Notes: generated by a model from the letters alone, not told the origin. A stretch of 64,000 nt of DNA from Streptomyces sp. HNM0575 (GCF_012726265.1 NZ_JAASAG010000016.1:33718-97717); one strand, 5' to 3'. Shown: positions 1-8,392, numbered from the stretch's first letter. Numbers and translations are program-made.

Positions 1-355
1 GGGCCTGCGCCAGCGCCGACTGGAGATCGTCTCCTGCCCGTCCTGCGGCCGCGCCCAGGTCGACGTCTACAAGCTGGCCGACGAGGTCACCGCGGGCCTC
101 GACGGCATGGAGGTCCCGCTGCGCGTCGCCGTGATGGGCTGCGTCGTCAACGGTCCGGGCGAGGCACGCGAGGCGGACCTCGGCGTCGCCTCCGGCAACG
201 GCAAGGGACAGATCTTCGTCAAGGGCGAAGTCATCAAGACCGTTCCGGAATCGAAGATCGTCGAGACGCTCATCGACGAGGCCATGAAGATCGCCGAGCA
301 GATGGAGAAGGACGGCGTCGCCTCGGGCGAGCCGGAGGTCGCCGTCAGCGGCTGA
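1..355 (+). CDS. ispG: IspG (4-hydroxy-3-methylbut-2-enyl diphosphate synthase), C-terminal part
   Basis: The 5' end lies outside the window; the reading frame is entered at base 2 and stops with TGA at 353-355. The visible 117 residues carry the two signatures of the IspG C-terminal domain: CPSCGR near the start and CVVNGPGE about 35 residues later. In the family these supply the cysteine ligands and the glutamate of the [4Fe-4S] centre. IspG converts methylerythritol cyclodiphosphate to HMBPP, the next-to-last step of the MEP isoprenoid pathway, in the cytoplasm. The tail after GPGE is the usual GQIFVKGEVIKTVPE stretch followed by a short acidic end. No other MEP gene is in the window; in Streptomyces ispG typically follows dxr and a site-2 protease gene, which would lie upstream. 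Confidence 0.96.
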   Translation, partial: GLRQRRLEIVSCPSCGRAQVDVYKLADEVTAGLDGMEVPLRVAVMGCVVNGPGEAREADLGVASGNGKGQIFVKGEVIKTVPESKIVETLIDEAMKIAEQMEKDGVASGEPEVAVSG

Positions 356-474
356 GCCGCGGCGACGGGCGGGACGGCCGGACACGGCCGGCAGACATCG
401 GCTCCGGGACGGCCCCGGAGGCCCCGCGGCACCCCTTCCGGGATCCGCGGTCCGGCCTCCGGAGCCGCCCCGTG

Positions 475-490
475 CCTACGGGCCCGTAGG
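475..490. promoter_or_regulatory. Perfect 16-bp palindrome, candidate operator or terminator
   Basis: CCTACGGG followed by CCCGTAGG forms a perfect palindrome, extended by CGT/ACG arms with one mismatch on each side. A possible -10 box (TACAGT, 512-517) lies downstream, so the palindrome would overlap the -35 area of the following GNAT gene. With no spacer it is a poor terminator and a better protein-binding site. No regulator is evident nearby. Confidence 0.4.
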
Positions 491-582
491 TACGCCCCGC
501 CGGCTGCGGGGTACAGTCGGAAGAGCGCCTTCCCCCCATCTCCTCAGTCCCCAGGGCACGTCACGGTGAGGCAGCCGACACG

Positions 583-1428
583 TTGTTGACCACCACCTCC
601 ACCCGGGTCGTCGAGCCCGGCGAACTCGACGACGTACTCGCGCTGATGAACCGCGAGCCCGTCAACAACGCCTTCATCGCCTCCCGCGTGCACACCGCCG
701 GACTCGACGCCCTGCGCCTCGGCGGCGAGATGTGGGGCTGGTACCACCGGGGCAGGCTGGAGTCCCTCTGCTACGCGGGCGCGAACCTCGTGCCGCTGTG
801 CGCCGGCCCGGAAGCCGTGCGCGCTTTCGCCGAGCGGGCCCGGCGCCAGGGCCGCCGCTGCTCGTCCATCGTCGGACCGGCCCGCCCCACCGCCGCCCTG
901 TGGTCGCAGCTCGAACCGCACTGGGGCCCCGCGCGCGACGTCCGCCGCCGGCAGCCGCTCATGGTCACCGACGAGGTTCCGCGGGACGTACGGCCCGATC
1001 CGCTGGTACGCCGCATCCGCAAGGACGAGATGGAGACCGTGCTGCCTGCCTGCGTGGAGATGTTCACCGAGGAGGTCGGCGTCTCCCCGCTCGCGGGCGA
1101 CGGCGGCCTCGTCTACCAGTCACGGGTCGCCGAACTCGTAGGCTCCGGGCGCTCGTTCGCCCGCGTCGAGGACGGCCGGATCGTCTTCAAGGCGGAGATC
1201 GGCGCGGCCACGCCCCGCGCCTGCCAGATCCAGGGGGTCTGGGTCACGCCCGAGCGGCGCGGCGAGGGACTGTCGGTCTCCGGGATGGCGGCGGTGCTGC
1301 GTTACGCGCTCAACGAGTTCGCGCCGGTGGCCAGCCTCTACGTCAACGACTTCAACGAGGCCGCGCGCGCCTCGTACAGACGCGTCGGCTTCCGCGAGGT
1401 CGGCTCGTTCATGAGCGTCCTCTTCTAG
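583..1428 (+). CDS. GNAT family N-acetyltransferase with N-terminal DUF4081 domain
   Basis: 281 residues from a TTG start; this start gives the usual N-terminus of the family (LTTTSTRVVEPGEL). GTGAGG at 566-571 may act as the ribosome binding site. Residues about 10-110 match the DUF4081 region (GGEMWGWYHRG, YAGANLVP, SSIVGPARP). Residues about 140-280 form a GNAT fold: the acetyl-CoA loop appears as VTPERRGEGLSVSGMAA, followed by LYVNDFNEAARASYRRVGF, which is typical of motif B. The protein should transfer an acetyl group from acetyl-CoA; the substrate is unknown. It is conserved downstream of ispG in streptomycetes as far as I recall, and sits as a single gene between ispG and another GNAT gene. 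Confidence 0.88.
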   Translation: MLTTTSTRVVEPGELDDVLALMNREPVNNAFIASRVHTAGLDALRLGGEMWGWYHRGRLESLCYAGANLVPLCAGPEAVRAFAERARRQGRRCSSIVGPARPTAALWSQLEPHWGPARDVRRRQPLMVTDEVPRDVRPDPLVRRIRKDEMETVLPACVEMFTEEVGVSPLAGDGGLVYQSRVAELVGSGRSFARVEDGRIVFKAEIGAATPRACQIQGVWVTPERRGEGLSVSGMAAVLRYALNEFAPVASLYVNDFNEAARASYRRVGFREVGSFMSVLF

Positions 1429-1525
1429 GGCGTGCCCGCGAGGTCCCGCCCGGGCCGCGACGGTCCCGGCGCGATCCGGCCGGCCCGTCGTGCGCACCGC
1501 CCGCCGCCGTACCCATGACTGGCTG

Positions 1526-1531
1526 TAGCCT
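1526..1531 (+). promoter_or_regulatory. Candidate -10 box of a leaderless transcript
   Basis: TAGCCT ends eight bases before the ATG at 1539, so a transcript starting at the normal distance would begin at or next to the start codon. No convincing -35 hexamer is visible, and no Shine-Dalgarno sequence precedes the ATG. Both facts fit leaderless translation. Confidence 0.4.
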
Positions 1532-1538
1532 CCCCGTC

Positions 1539-2111
1539 ATGCTGCATTCCGCCGGGGGTCCGCCGCCCCAGGACCCCCGCGAGCCCGTCGTAGGACCGCT
1601 CGACCTCGAAGCGCACGTGGACGACGCGCTCGCGGTGCAGGCCGTCGCCTTCGGGCTGAGCGACGAAGAGATCGGGGTGCGGCGGCACATCGTGCTGCGC
1701 CATCTGAAGTCCCCCGGCGCCCGGGCGCTGGGCGCGCGCACGCCGGAGGGCAGGCTCGTCGGATTCGTCTACGGGATGCCCAACGACCGTACGCAGTGGT
1801 GGTCCACGGTCGTCGCGGGCCCGCTGCGCGCCGAGGGCTTCGAGGAGTGGCTCAACGACTCCTTCGTCATCACGGAGCTGCATGTGCTTCCGCTGTACCA
1901 GCGGCGCGGTATCGGCCGCCGGCTGATCACCTCGCTCACCGACACCGCCGGGGAAGCGCGTTCGCTGCTCTCCGCGATCGACACCGAGAGCCCCGCCCGC
2001 TCCCTCTACCACCGCCTCGGCTACCGGGATCTGGCGCGCAACGTGCACTTTCCGAGCGCCCCGAGCCCGTACGCGGTGATGGGGGCCTGGCTGCCGCTGC
2101 CCCGGCTCTGA
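1539..2111 (+). CDS. GNAT family N-acetyltransferase
   Basis: 190 residues from ATG 1539; an in-frame ATG at 1515 would add only eight residues and no signal. The central segment contains ITELHVLPLYQRRGIGRRL, the R/Q-x-x-G-x-G/A acetyl-CoA loop of GNAT enzymes, followed by LLSAIDTESPARSLYHRLGYRDL, the usual C-terminal motif. The N-terminal part (LEAHVDDALAVQAVAFGLSD) is the substrate-side half. Substrate unknown. The gene stands alone between another acetyltransferase and proS. Its TGA stop falls inside the first unit of a 13-bp tandem repeat. Confidence 0.85.
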   Translation: MLHSAGGPPPQDPREPVVGPLDLEAHVDDALAVQAVAFGLSDEEIGVRRHIVLRHLKSPGARALGARTPEGRLVGFVYGMPNDRTQWWSTVVAGPLRAEGFEEWLNDSFVITELHVLPLYQRRGIGRRLITSLTDTAGEARSLLSAIDTESPARSLYHRLGYRDLARNVHFPSAPSPYAVMGAWLPLPRL

Positions 2112-2171
2112 CGTCGGGCCCTGACGTCGGACCTTGACGTCGGGCTCTGATCTCGGCTCTGACGGCAGGCC
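2108..2171 (+). repeat. Tandem array of about five 13-bp units
   Basis: Units of the form CTGACGTCGGGCC run back to back: 2108-2120, 2121-2133, 2134-2146, then two degenerate copies at 2147-2158 and 2159-2171. The first three each contain the palindrome GACGTC. The array begins at the stop codon of the GNAT gene and ends about 160 bases before proS. Confidence 0.8.
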
Positions 2172-2332
2172 CGGCGGCGAAGGCCCGCGGGTCCCCATGG
2201 CCCGGGCCGGGGCGGGGAATCGCATTTCCGTGGCGTGCGCGGGGCCGGATAGTCTCGTCCCCAGTCGTTTCCCGCAGAAGCAGTCGTTCCGCAGCAGTCC
2301 CCTCTGCTGTCAATCACCGCACGGAGAATTCC

Positions 2333-4045
2333 ATGGCAGCCCGAGTCCAGCGTTTGTCCCGGTCGATGCTGAAGACGCTGCGCGACGCACCGGCCGACGC
2401 CGAGACCGTGAGCCACAAGCTGCTGGTGCGCGCGGGGTACGTGCGCCGCGCCGCGGCCGGCATCTGGACGTGGCTGCCGCTGGGCCTGACGGTGCTGGAG
2501 AACGTCACCCGGGTCGTGCGCGAGGAGATGGACGCCATCGGCGCCCAGGAGGTGCTGCTGCCGGCGCTGCTGCCCAAGGAGCCGTACGAGATCTCCGGCC
2601 GGTACGAGGAGTACGGCGACCTGCTCTTCCGCCTGGAGGACCGCAAGGGCGCCGCCTATCTGCTCGGCCCCACGCACGAGGAGATCTTCACCCAGGTCGT
2701 CAAGGACCAGTGCACGTCCTACAAGGACCTGCCGGTGACGCTGTACCAGATCCAGACGAAGTACCGCGACGAGGCGCGTCCCCGCTCCGGCATCCTCCGC
2801 GGCCGTGAGTTCACGATGAAGGACGCCTACTCCTTCGACGTCAGCGACGAGGGCCTCGCCGAGTCGTATGCGCAGGAGCGCGAGGCGTACCGGCGCATCT
2901 TCGACCGCCTCGGCCTCGACTACCGCATCGTCTCCGCCGTTTCGGGCGCGATGGGCGGCTCGGCCTCGGAGGAGTTCCTCGCGCCGGCCGCCGCCGGCGA
3001 GGACACCTACGCGCAGTGCCCCTCCTGCGGATTCGCGGCGAACACCGAGGCGCTGACCCATCCCGTGGTGGCCGCGGAGCCCGCCGAGCATCCGGCGGTC
3101 GAGGAGCTCGACACACCGGACACCCCGACCATCGAGACGCTCGCCGGATTCCTGGGCGTACCGGCGGCGGCCACGCTGAAGAACCTGCTGGTGAAGGTCG
3201 ACGGCGAGATCACGGCGGTGGGCGTTCCCGGCGACCGCGACGTGGACCTGGGCAAGCTCGCGGAGCATCTCGCGCCCGCAGAGGTCGAGTTGGTCACGGC
3301 CGAGGACTTCACCGACCGGCCCGATCTCGTACGCGGCTACGTCGGCCCGCAGAACGGCATGGCGGGCAAGGCCTTCCGCTACATCGCCGACCCCCGCATC
3401 GCGCCGGGCACCGAGTGGGTCACCGGCGCCAACAAGCCGGAGAGGCACGCACGTCACGTGGTGTGCGGCCGCGACTTCGAGGTCGACGACTACCTCGACG
3501 TGGTCGTGGCCCTGCCCGGCGACCCCTGCCCGCGCTGCGGTTCGGGCATCGAGCTCGACAGGGCGATCGAGATCGGCCACATCTTCCAGCTCGGCCGCAA
3601 GTACGCCGACGCCTTCGAGCTGGACGTGCTCGGGCAGGACGGCAAGCCGGTGCGCGTGACGATGGGTTCGTACGGCATCGGCGTCACGCGTGCCGTGGCG
3701 GCCCTCGCCGAGCAGACCGCGGACGAACAGGGTCTGTGCTGGCCGCGGGAGATCGCCCCGGCCGACGTCCACGTCGTCGCCGCGGGCAAGGCGCTCCAGA
3801 CGGAGACGGCCGTGGAGGTCGGGGAGAAGCTCGGCGCGGCCGGAGTGCGGGTGATCGTGGACGACCGTGCTGGGGTCTCGCCGGGCGTGAAGTTCACGGA
3901 CGCGGAGCTGATCGGCGTGCCCACGATCCTGATCGTGGGCCGGGGCGCGAAGGACGGGCTCGTCGAGCTGAAGGACCGCCGCAGCGGCGAGCGCGAGGAA
4001 CTGACGGTGGCGGACGCGGTCGCACGCCTGTCGGCGGCCGGCTGA
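2333..4045 (+). CDS. proS: Proline--tRNA ligase, bacterial type with editing insertion
   Basis: 570 residues, the normal length of the bacterial (E. coli-like) ProRS. ATG 2333 follows GGAG at 2322-2325 and begins the typical MAARVQRLSRSMLKTLRDAP. Class II signatures are present: motif 1 around residues 60-85 (TVLENVTRVVREEMDAIGA), motif 2 near 140-162 (KYRDEARPRSGILRGREF), and motif 3 near 443-455 (GSYGIGVTRAVAALAEQ). Between motifs 2 and 3, at about 225-380, lies the INS editing domain of the YbaK fold (TLKNLLVKVDGE, VGVPGDRDVDLGKL), which removes Ala-tRNA(Pro). The C-terminal anticodon-binding domain covers about 470-565. It acts in the cytoplasm as a dimer. It is transcribed alone and converges on the next gene. 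Confidence 0.97.
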   Translation: MAARVQRLSRSMLKTLRDAPADAETVSHKLLVRAGYVRRAAAGIWTWLPLGLTVLENVTRVVREEMDAIGAQEVLLPALLPKEPYEISGRYEEYGDLLFRLEDRKGAAYLLGPTHEEIFTQVVKDQCTSYKDLPVTLYQIQTKYRDEARPRSGILRGREFTMKDAYSFDVSDEGLAESYAQEREAYRRIFDRLGLDYRIVSAVSGAMGGSASEEFLAPAAAGEDTYAQCPSCGFAANTEALTHPVVAAEPAEHPAVEELDTPDTPTIETLAGFLGVPAAATLKNLLVKVDGEITAVGVPGDRDVDLGKLAEHLAPAEVELVTAEDFTDRPDLVRGYVGPQNGMAGKAFRYIADPRIAPGTEWVTGANKPERHARHVVCGRDFEVDDYLDVVVALPGDPCPRCGSGIELDRAIEIGHIFQLGRKYADAFELDVLGQDGKPVRVTMGSYGIGVTRAVAALAEQTADEQGLCWPREIAPADVHVVAAGKALQTETAVEVGEKLGAAGVRVIVDDRAGVSPGVKFTDAELIGVPTILIVGRGAKDGLVELKDRRSGEREELTVADAVARLSAAG

Positions 4046-4058
4046 GCGTCGCGGTCCG

Positions 4059-4072
4059 GGCGTACGGACGCC
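4059..4072. terminator. Small hairpin between convergent genes
   Basis: GGCGT, loop ACGG, ACGCC. It sits in the 41-base gap between the stops of proS and the oppositely oriented kinase-like gene, so it could serve both. It is short and has no T-run, so support is modest. Confidence 0.35.
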
Positions 4073-4086
4073 GGCCCCGGTCGCGG

Positions 4087-5067
4087 TCAGAGCCAGCCGG
4101 CGAACTCCAGCAGCAGTTCGCCGTCCTCCCTGCTGCCGCTGCTGATGTGCCGTACGCCCGACTCCACCGCACGGTAGAGCGACCAGCCCCGAAGCCGCTC
4201 ACGGTCGACGTCGAGGGAGTCGGCGAGCTTGTGCACCCGGCGCCGCGTCGCCGAGGCGGCACCGGGGGAGGCCACGAGATCGTGCAGCCGGTCGCGCACC
4301 AGCCGTGCCAGGTCGTACGTACGCTCGCCCACCACCGGATCCGGCCCCGCCGCGAGCCACGGAGCGCGCCCGGAGTCGGCGGAGAGGACCGCGCCCTGCC
4401 TGAAGTCGCCGTGCAGCAGCACCTGTTCGGGCGGACCGTCCAGCAGGGCGTCCCGCAGTTCCAGCGCCTCGTCGCGCAGCGGCCGCGCTTCCTCCGGCGT
4501 CGCGGGCGAACGCAGGAACTCGCTGCTCGCCGCCGTGTGCTCGGCCACGGTGCACAGCGCCCCCGCCGCGGCACCCGGCGCCTCCGCGGACGCCGCCTCC
4601 GCCGGGATCCACAGCCTCCGTACCGCCGAGGCCGCCTCCAGCATCGCCTTCGCCTCCGGAAGCGAACGCAGCGACATCTCGCCGTGCAGCCGCTCCAGCA
4701 GCAGCGCCCCCTCGCCGGGCTCGGAGCGCAGCAGCCGTACGGCGCCCCGGCCGTCCCACAGCGTGAGGGCCGCGGCCTCGCGCTCGGCGCGTTCCCGTGC
4801 GCCGGCGGCGTACGGCGCGAGCAGCTTGAGCGCCGCCGGACTCCCGTCGGCCTCCCGCACGAGCGCCACCAGGCTGCCGCGTCCGCCGGGAGAGACCACG
4901 CGCTCAGCCGTCAGCTCCCACTTCTCCAGCATCCGCTCCAGCAGCGAAGGCAACTCCGCGAGCCATTGCTCACCGGCACGGGCCGTCGGTTCGCCGGCGT
5001 GCCCCTGCTGCGAGCCGAGGGTGCGCACAAGCCGCTGCGGAGGATCGAGAGGCAGTGCAGAAGCCAT
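4087..5067 (-). CDS. Aminoglycoside/streptomycin 6-kinase-like protein with altered catalytic motif
   Basis: 326 residues from the ATG at 5067 (start of MASALPLDPPQRLVRTLG); AAAGG about 12 bases upstream can act as the ribosome binding site. The fold is that of APH(6)/hydroxyurea phosphotransferases: a nucleotide-binding lobe with GSLVALVREADGSPAALKLL, then ALLLERLHGE, then the catalytic region LLHGDFRQGAVL. The family motif is HGDxxxxN; here the Asn is Ala. The second metal ligand, normally Asp in a W-L-x-I-D-P motif, is Gly (WLAAGPDP). HGD itself and the terminal YDLARL are kept. The protein may therefore be a pseudokinase or use another metal arrangement. Its neighbours give no antibiotic context, so resistance should not be assumed. 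Confidence 0.8.
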   Translation of the reverse strand: MASALPLDPPQRLVRTLGSQQGHAGEPTARAGEQWLAELPSLLERMLEKWELTAERVVSPGGRGSLVALVREADGSPAALKLLAPYAAGARERAEREAAALTLWDGRGAVRLLRSEPGEGALLLERLHGEMSLRSLPEAKAMLEAASAVRRLWIPAEAASAEAPGAAAGALCTVAEHTAASSEFLRSPATPEEARPLRDEALELRDALLDGPPEQVLLHGDFRQGAVLSADSGRAPWLAAGPDPVVGERTYDLARLVRDRLHDLVASPGAASATRRRVHKLADSLDVDRERLRGWSLYRAVESGVRHISSGSREDGELLLEFAGWL

Positions 5068-5339
5068 GCGGTGAAGGGGACCTTTCTTTACGGCTGATCT
5101 TTTACGGCTGACCGTCGTTGCGGCTGACAGTGACCTGTCCTTCCGGCCGGCATCGGACGTGGCCGGCCTCGCACGTCGTTGCGGCGGCACGCCGGTGCAT
5201 CGTTGCGTCGGCGCGAGGCGGTGCCGCGTCATCCGGGCCTTGTGATGTGGGCGTTTTGTGTGCTGCGGGCGTGCGGGCATTGCGAACAGCGTTGCGCTGC
5301 GGTGCGAGTACGCGGGCCGGTCCGGGGTCCGGGGGACGG

Positions 5340-5819
5340 TCAGAGCGAACCGGACGTCTCACCGGGCGTCGGCGACCCCGAAGCCTCCGGGCCGTCGGAG
5401 GCGGAGCGCTCGGAGAGACCAGGGAAGGCTACGCTGCTGCCCCGCCAGCGCACCGACCGGACCGCCGCCTCGCGCAGCACCCCCGCTGCCTCGCGCCTCC
5501 GGGCGCCCCCGCTGGCACGTACGAGATCCGCGTACACGCCGGCCAGCCGGTCCTCCAGCTCCGCCGCGAGCCGCACGGCGGCCGCGCTGTCGGGCACGGC
5601 GAACGGCAGAGCGTACGCCGCTGCCGCCGGCTCCGGCTCACCGCCCAGGTCGCGGACTTCGCGGCGCAGCGCGTCACGCCGGGAGCGGTGTGCGTCGTAG
5701 GCGCTGCGCGCCTCGTCCTGGCGTGACGAGTCGATACGGCCGCCGACGACGCCATAGCCGTAGACGGTGGCGTGCTCCGCGGCGAGGGCCGCCTGCACGG
5801 CGTCGACCAGCTTCTTCAT
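5340..5819 (-). CDS. DUF4439 ferritin-like domain protein
   Basis: 159 residues, beginning MKKLVDAVQAALAAEHATVYGYGVVGG. The spacing of A-L-A-A-E-H-A-T-V-Y-G-Y at the start, and the helical, Ala/Arg-rich remainder (ARSAYDAHRSRRDALRREV, AAELEDRLAGVYADLVRAS), match the four-helix DUF4439 family of actinobacteria. No enzymatic activity is established for the family. The ATG overlaps the stop of the upstream lipoprotein gene by four bases (ATGA), so the two are translationally coupled and probably work together at the membrane. The C-terminal 25 residues are Ser/Gly/Pro-rich and look disordered. Confidence 0.8.
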   Translation of the reverse strand: MKKLVDAVQAALAAEHATVYGYGVVGGRIDSSRQDEARSAYDAHRSRRDALRREVRDLGGEPEPAAAAYALPFAVPDSAAAVRLAAELEDRLAGVYADLVRASGGARRREAAGVLREAAVRSVRWRGSSVAFPGLSERSASDGPEASGSPTPGETSGSL

Positions 5820-6448
5820 GCGCCGTCGTCCTCTCCGTCCTCGCCCTTCCCGTCCTCGTACGTGCCCTCGCCCGCGCCGAGCAGATACGCGTGCGCAGCG
5901 CCCGCCGCGGCGAGCGAAGCCAGCAGCCGTGCCGTCTCCGGGGGCGCCGTCACCAGCGCAGCCGTACGCACCCGGGCCGTACGCTGCTCCGCGTCGCCCA
6001 GTGCCGTCAGCGCCGCCTTCTCGTCACCGGGCACCCTCGGCTTGTCCTGCCCGCGCTTCCCGCCGCCCGTGCCGTCGTCACCGGGCCCGGTCCCGTCGCG
6101 CCCTCGGCCGTCGCGTCCCTTGCCGCCCTCGCTGTTCTTCTCGTCCTCGCCGCTGAGGACTTCCGCGTGCCGCATCGTCGCCGCACGCAGCGGGCGGAGC
6201 CGTTCCGCGAGACCGGAGTGGGCGTCGGCTGTGGCGTCATAGCGGGCCAGGAGGTCCAGGCTCTGCCGGGTCGCCTGCCGGCGCAGCCGCTTGTCCGCCG
6301 CGGTGACCTGCGCGGAGTCCTCGCCGCCGCCGTCCCCGGAGCAGCCCGTGAGCGTCGTGAGAGCACCGAGCGGCCCCAGCGCGCCCAGCGTGCCGGCGAC
6401 CATGGACCGCCTGCGCGGGCCGTCCGGCGGCGACGGCGTGAGCGGCAT
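5816..6448 (-). CDS. Putative Tat-exported lipoprotein, hypothetical
   Basis: 210 residues. The N-terminus has an arginine cluster (GPRRRSMVAG), a hydrophobic run and a lipobox ending LTGC near residue 36, followed by a Gly/Asp-rich linker, so the mature protein is probably lipid-anchored outside the membrane. The body is helical (KRLRRQATRQSLDLLARYDATADAHSG) and interrupted by a low-complexity charged insert (roughly residues 100-140, rich in G, D and K). No known domain is recognised. It is the first gene of a two-gene unit with the DUF4439 protein, whose start overlaps its stop. The same pair occurs just ahead of rimP in other Streptomyces from memory. Confidence 0.72.
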   Translation of the reverse strand: MPLTPSPPDGPRRRSMVAGTLGALGPLGALTTLTGCSGDGGGEDSAQVTAADKRLRRQATRQSLDLLARYDATADAHSGLAERLRPLRAATMRHAEVLSGEDEKNSEGGKGRDGRGRDGTGPGDDGTGGGKRGQDKPRVPGDEKAALTALGDAEQRTARVRTAALVTAPPETARLLASLAAAGAAHAYLLGAGEGTYEDGKGEDGEDDGA

Positions 6449-6645
6449 GGGGGCTCCCTGGTCGGCGTCGGCATCGCTCGGAACTGCGCGGCGGGCACAC
6501 GTGTGCGGTGATCACCGCCCGAGAGCGTACCCGCGCGCTTCCGAACGCCTCGACGGGCCACCCTCACTGGGCCCATCAATACCCCCGCGTCCCCTGACAT
6601 CGCGCCCGGATCGCCCGTCTGGTCGGCGGCACCCGCGGCAGACGT

Positions 6646-6651
6646 TAGGCT
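6646..6651 (+). promoter_or_regulatory. Candidate -10 box for the rimP-nusA-infB operon
   Basis: TAGGCT followed by TGG, 91 bases ahead of rimP. The same TAGGCT-(G/T)GG arrangement precedes rpsO, pnp, thyX and, on the other strand, the EspI-like gene. No good -35 hexamer is seen. The 294-base gap between 6449 and 6742 holds nothing else recognisable. Confidence 0.45.
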
Positions 6652-6742
6652 TGGAGCCCTGCACGCCGACGTCAACTCCCCCAGTACAGGTCCCTGGTAC
6701 AGGCACCCCTACAACAGCACACGCGGCCGAGGAGTCACCCGG

Positions 6743-7291
6743 ATGAGCACCACCCAGAACGAGAGGCTGCGCGGACTGCTGGAGCCCCTCGTGAGCAAGA
6801 AGGGGCTGGATCTCGAAGAGATCGAGGTGACCCCCGCCGGGAAGCGGCGGGTCCTCCGCGTCGTGGTCGATTCCGACGACGGAGTCCAGCTGGACACCTG
6901 CGCCGAGCTGAGCCGCATCCTCTCCGAGGTCCTGGACGGGACCGACACCATGGGCGGCACCCCGTACGTACTGGAAGTGACCTCGCCCGGAGCCGATCGT
7001 CCCCTCACCGAGGAGCGCCACTTCCGCCGAGCCCGCGGCCGGCTGGTCAAGGCGAACCTCACCGAGGCCGCGGGGGGCGGAGAGCTGACGGCGCGCATCA
7101 CGAGCGTGGACGCGGAGGGCATCGACCTCGAGGTCCCCGGCGTGAAGGGCCGCAGGCCCACCGCCCGCCGGCTCGGCTACGGCGAGATCGCCAAGGCGCG
7201 GGTGGAGATCGAGTTCAACCGCAAGGCCGCCGAGAAGAGAACACAGGACGAGTCCGCGGCCGCTGAGGACGAAGGCAAGGAGGAGGCGTAG
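6743..7291 (+). CDS. rimP: Ribosome maturation factor RimP
   Basis: 182 residues from ATG 6743. RimP binds the free 30S subunit and is needed for its maturation. The N-terminal alpha/beta domain shows LRGLLEPLVSKKGLDLEEIEVTPAGKRRVLRVVVDSDDG, and the junction has the family hallmark YVLEVTSPGADRPL followed by FRRARGRLVK, which begins the SH3-like C-terminal domain (about residues 95-165). The last 20 residues are Glu/Ala-rich. It opens the classic rimP-nusA-ylxR-infB operon; nusA starts two bases after its stop. Confidence 0.96.
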   Translation: MSTTQNERLRGLLEPLVSKKGLDLEEIEVTPAGKRRVLRVVVDSDDGVQLDTCAELSRILSEVLDGTDTMGGTPYVLEVTSPGADRPLTEERHFRRARGRLVKANLTEAAGGGELTARITSVDAEGIDLEVPGVKGRRPTARRLGYGEIAKARVEIEFNRKAAEKRTQDESAAAEDEGKEEA

Positions 7292-7293
7292 CC

Positions 7294-8331
7294 GTGGACA
7301 TCGACATGAGCGCCCTGCGCGGGCTGGTGAGGGAGAAGGAGATCTCGCTCGATCTGCTGGTCGAGGCGATCGAGTCCGCGCTTCTGATCGCCTACCACCG
7401 CACCGAGGGCAGCTACCGCGACGCCCGCGTCGAACTGGACCGCAAGACCGGCCACGTGACCGTCTGGGCGAAGGAGAGCGCGGCCGACCTGGCCGAGGGC
7501 GCCGAGCCGCAGGAGTTCGACGACACCCCCAGCGGATTCGGGCGCATCGCTGCCACCACCGCGAAGCAGGTCATCCTCCAGCGGCTGCGGGACGCCGAGG
7601 AGGAGGTCACCTTCGGCGAGTACGCGGGCCGCGAGGGCGACGTCGTCGCGGGCGTGGTCCAGCAGGGCAAGGACCCCAAGAGCGTGCTCGTCGACATCGG
7701 CAAGCTGGAGGCGATCCTCCCGCCGCAGGAGCAGGTCCCGGGCGAGGACTACGCGCACGGCACCCGGCTGCGTACGTACGTCGTGCGCGTGGCGAAGGGC
7801 GTGCGCGGACCGTCCGTGACCCTGTCCCGCACCCACCCGAACCTGGTGAAGAAGCTCTTCGAGCTGGAGGTGCCGGAGATCGCGGACGGTTCCGTCGAGA
7901 TCGCCGCCATCGCGCGCGAGGCCGGCCACCGTACGAAGATCGCGGTGCGTTCGACGCGCTCCGGGCTGAACGCCAAGGGCGCCTGCATCGGCCCGATGGG
8001 CGGCCGGGTGCGCAACGTCATGGCAGAGCTGCACGGCGAGAAGATCGACATCGTGGACTGGTCCGAGGACCCCGCGGATCTCGTCGCGCACGCGCTCTCC
8101 CCGGCGCGTGTCAATCAAGTCGAGATCATCGACCTGGCGGCACGGTCCGCGCGGGTCACGGTGCCCGACTACCAGCTGTCGCTCGCCATCGGCAAGGAGG
8201 GCCAGAACGCCCGCCTCGCCGCCCGGCTGACCGGCTGGCGCATCGATATCCGCCCGGACACGGCCGACGGCGGCGAAGTGGTCTCCGCGGAGCCCGAGCC
8301 CGCACCCGGGCAGGCTGCCGAGCAGGGCTGA
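7294..8331 (+). CDS. nusA: Transcription termination/antitermination factor NusA
   Basis: 345 residues, the short actinobacterial form without the C-terminal acidic repeats of E. coli NusA. Start GTG 7294, two bases after rimP, with AAGGAGG at 7277-7283. Order of domains: N-terminal RNA polymerase-binding domain (MSALRGLVREKEISLDLLVEAIE), S1 domain at about 120-190 (GEYAGREGDVVAGVVQQGKDPKSVLVDIGKLEAILP), then two KH domains at about 215-325 (GACIGPMGGRVRNVMAELHGEKIDIVDW and SLAIGKEGQNARLAARLTGWRIDI). It acts on paused RNA polymerase and, with boxA signals such as the one ahead of the 16S gene here, in rRNA antitermination. Confidence 0.97.
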   Translation: MDIDMSALRGLVREKEISLDLLVEAIESALLIAYHRTEGSYRDARVELDRKTGHVTVWAKESAADLAEGAEPQEFDDTPSGFGRIAATTAKQVILQRLRDAEEEVTFGEYAGREGDVVAGVVQQGKDPKSVLVDIGKLEAILPPQEQVPGEDYAHGTRLRTYVVRVAKGVRGPSVTLSRTHPNLVKKLFELEVPEIADGSVEIAAIAREAGHRTKIAVRSTRSGLNAKGACIGPMGGRVRNVMAELHGEKIDIVDWSEDPADLVAHALSPARVNQVEIIDLAARSARVTVPDYQLSLAIGKEGQNARLAARLTGWRIDIRPDTADGGEVVSAEPEPAPGQAAEQG

Positions 8332-8392
8332 AACCAACAGGGTGCTCGTTACCCCCGAAGGGGTGTGACGGTACGGGGAGGTAGACTTAACG

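Noticed and set aside
2172..2332. T-box leader ahead of proS
   Set aside because: No T-box core or antiterminator pairing was seen; only a weak -10-like TAGTCT near 2250.
2021..3772. Long open frame on the minus strand opposite proS
   Set aside because: It is the high-GC antisense shadow of proS; the translation is Arg/Val/Leu-rich without any domain, and proS is certain.
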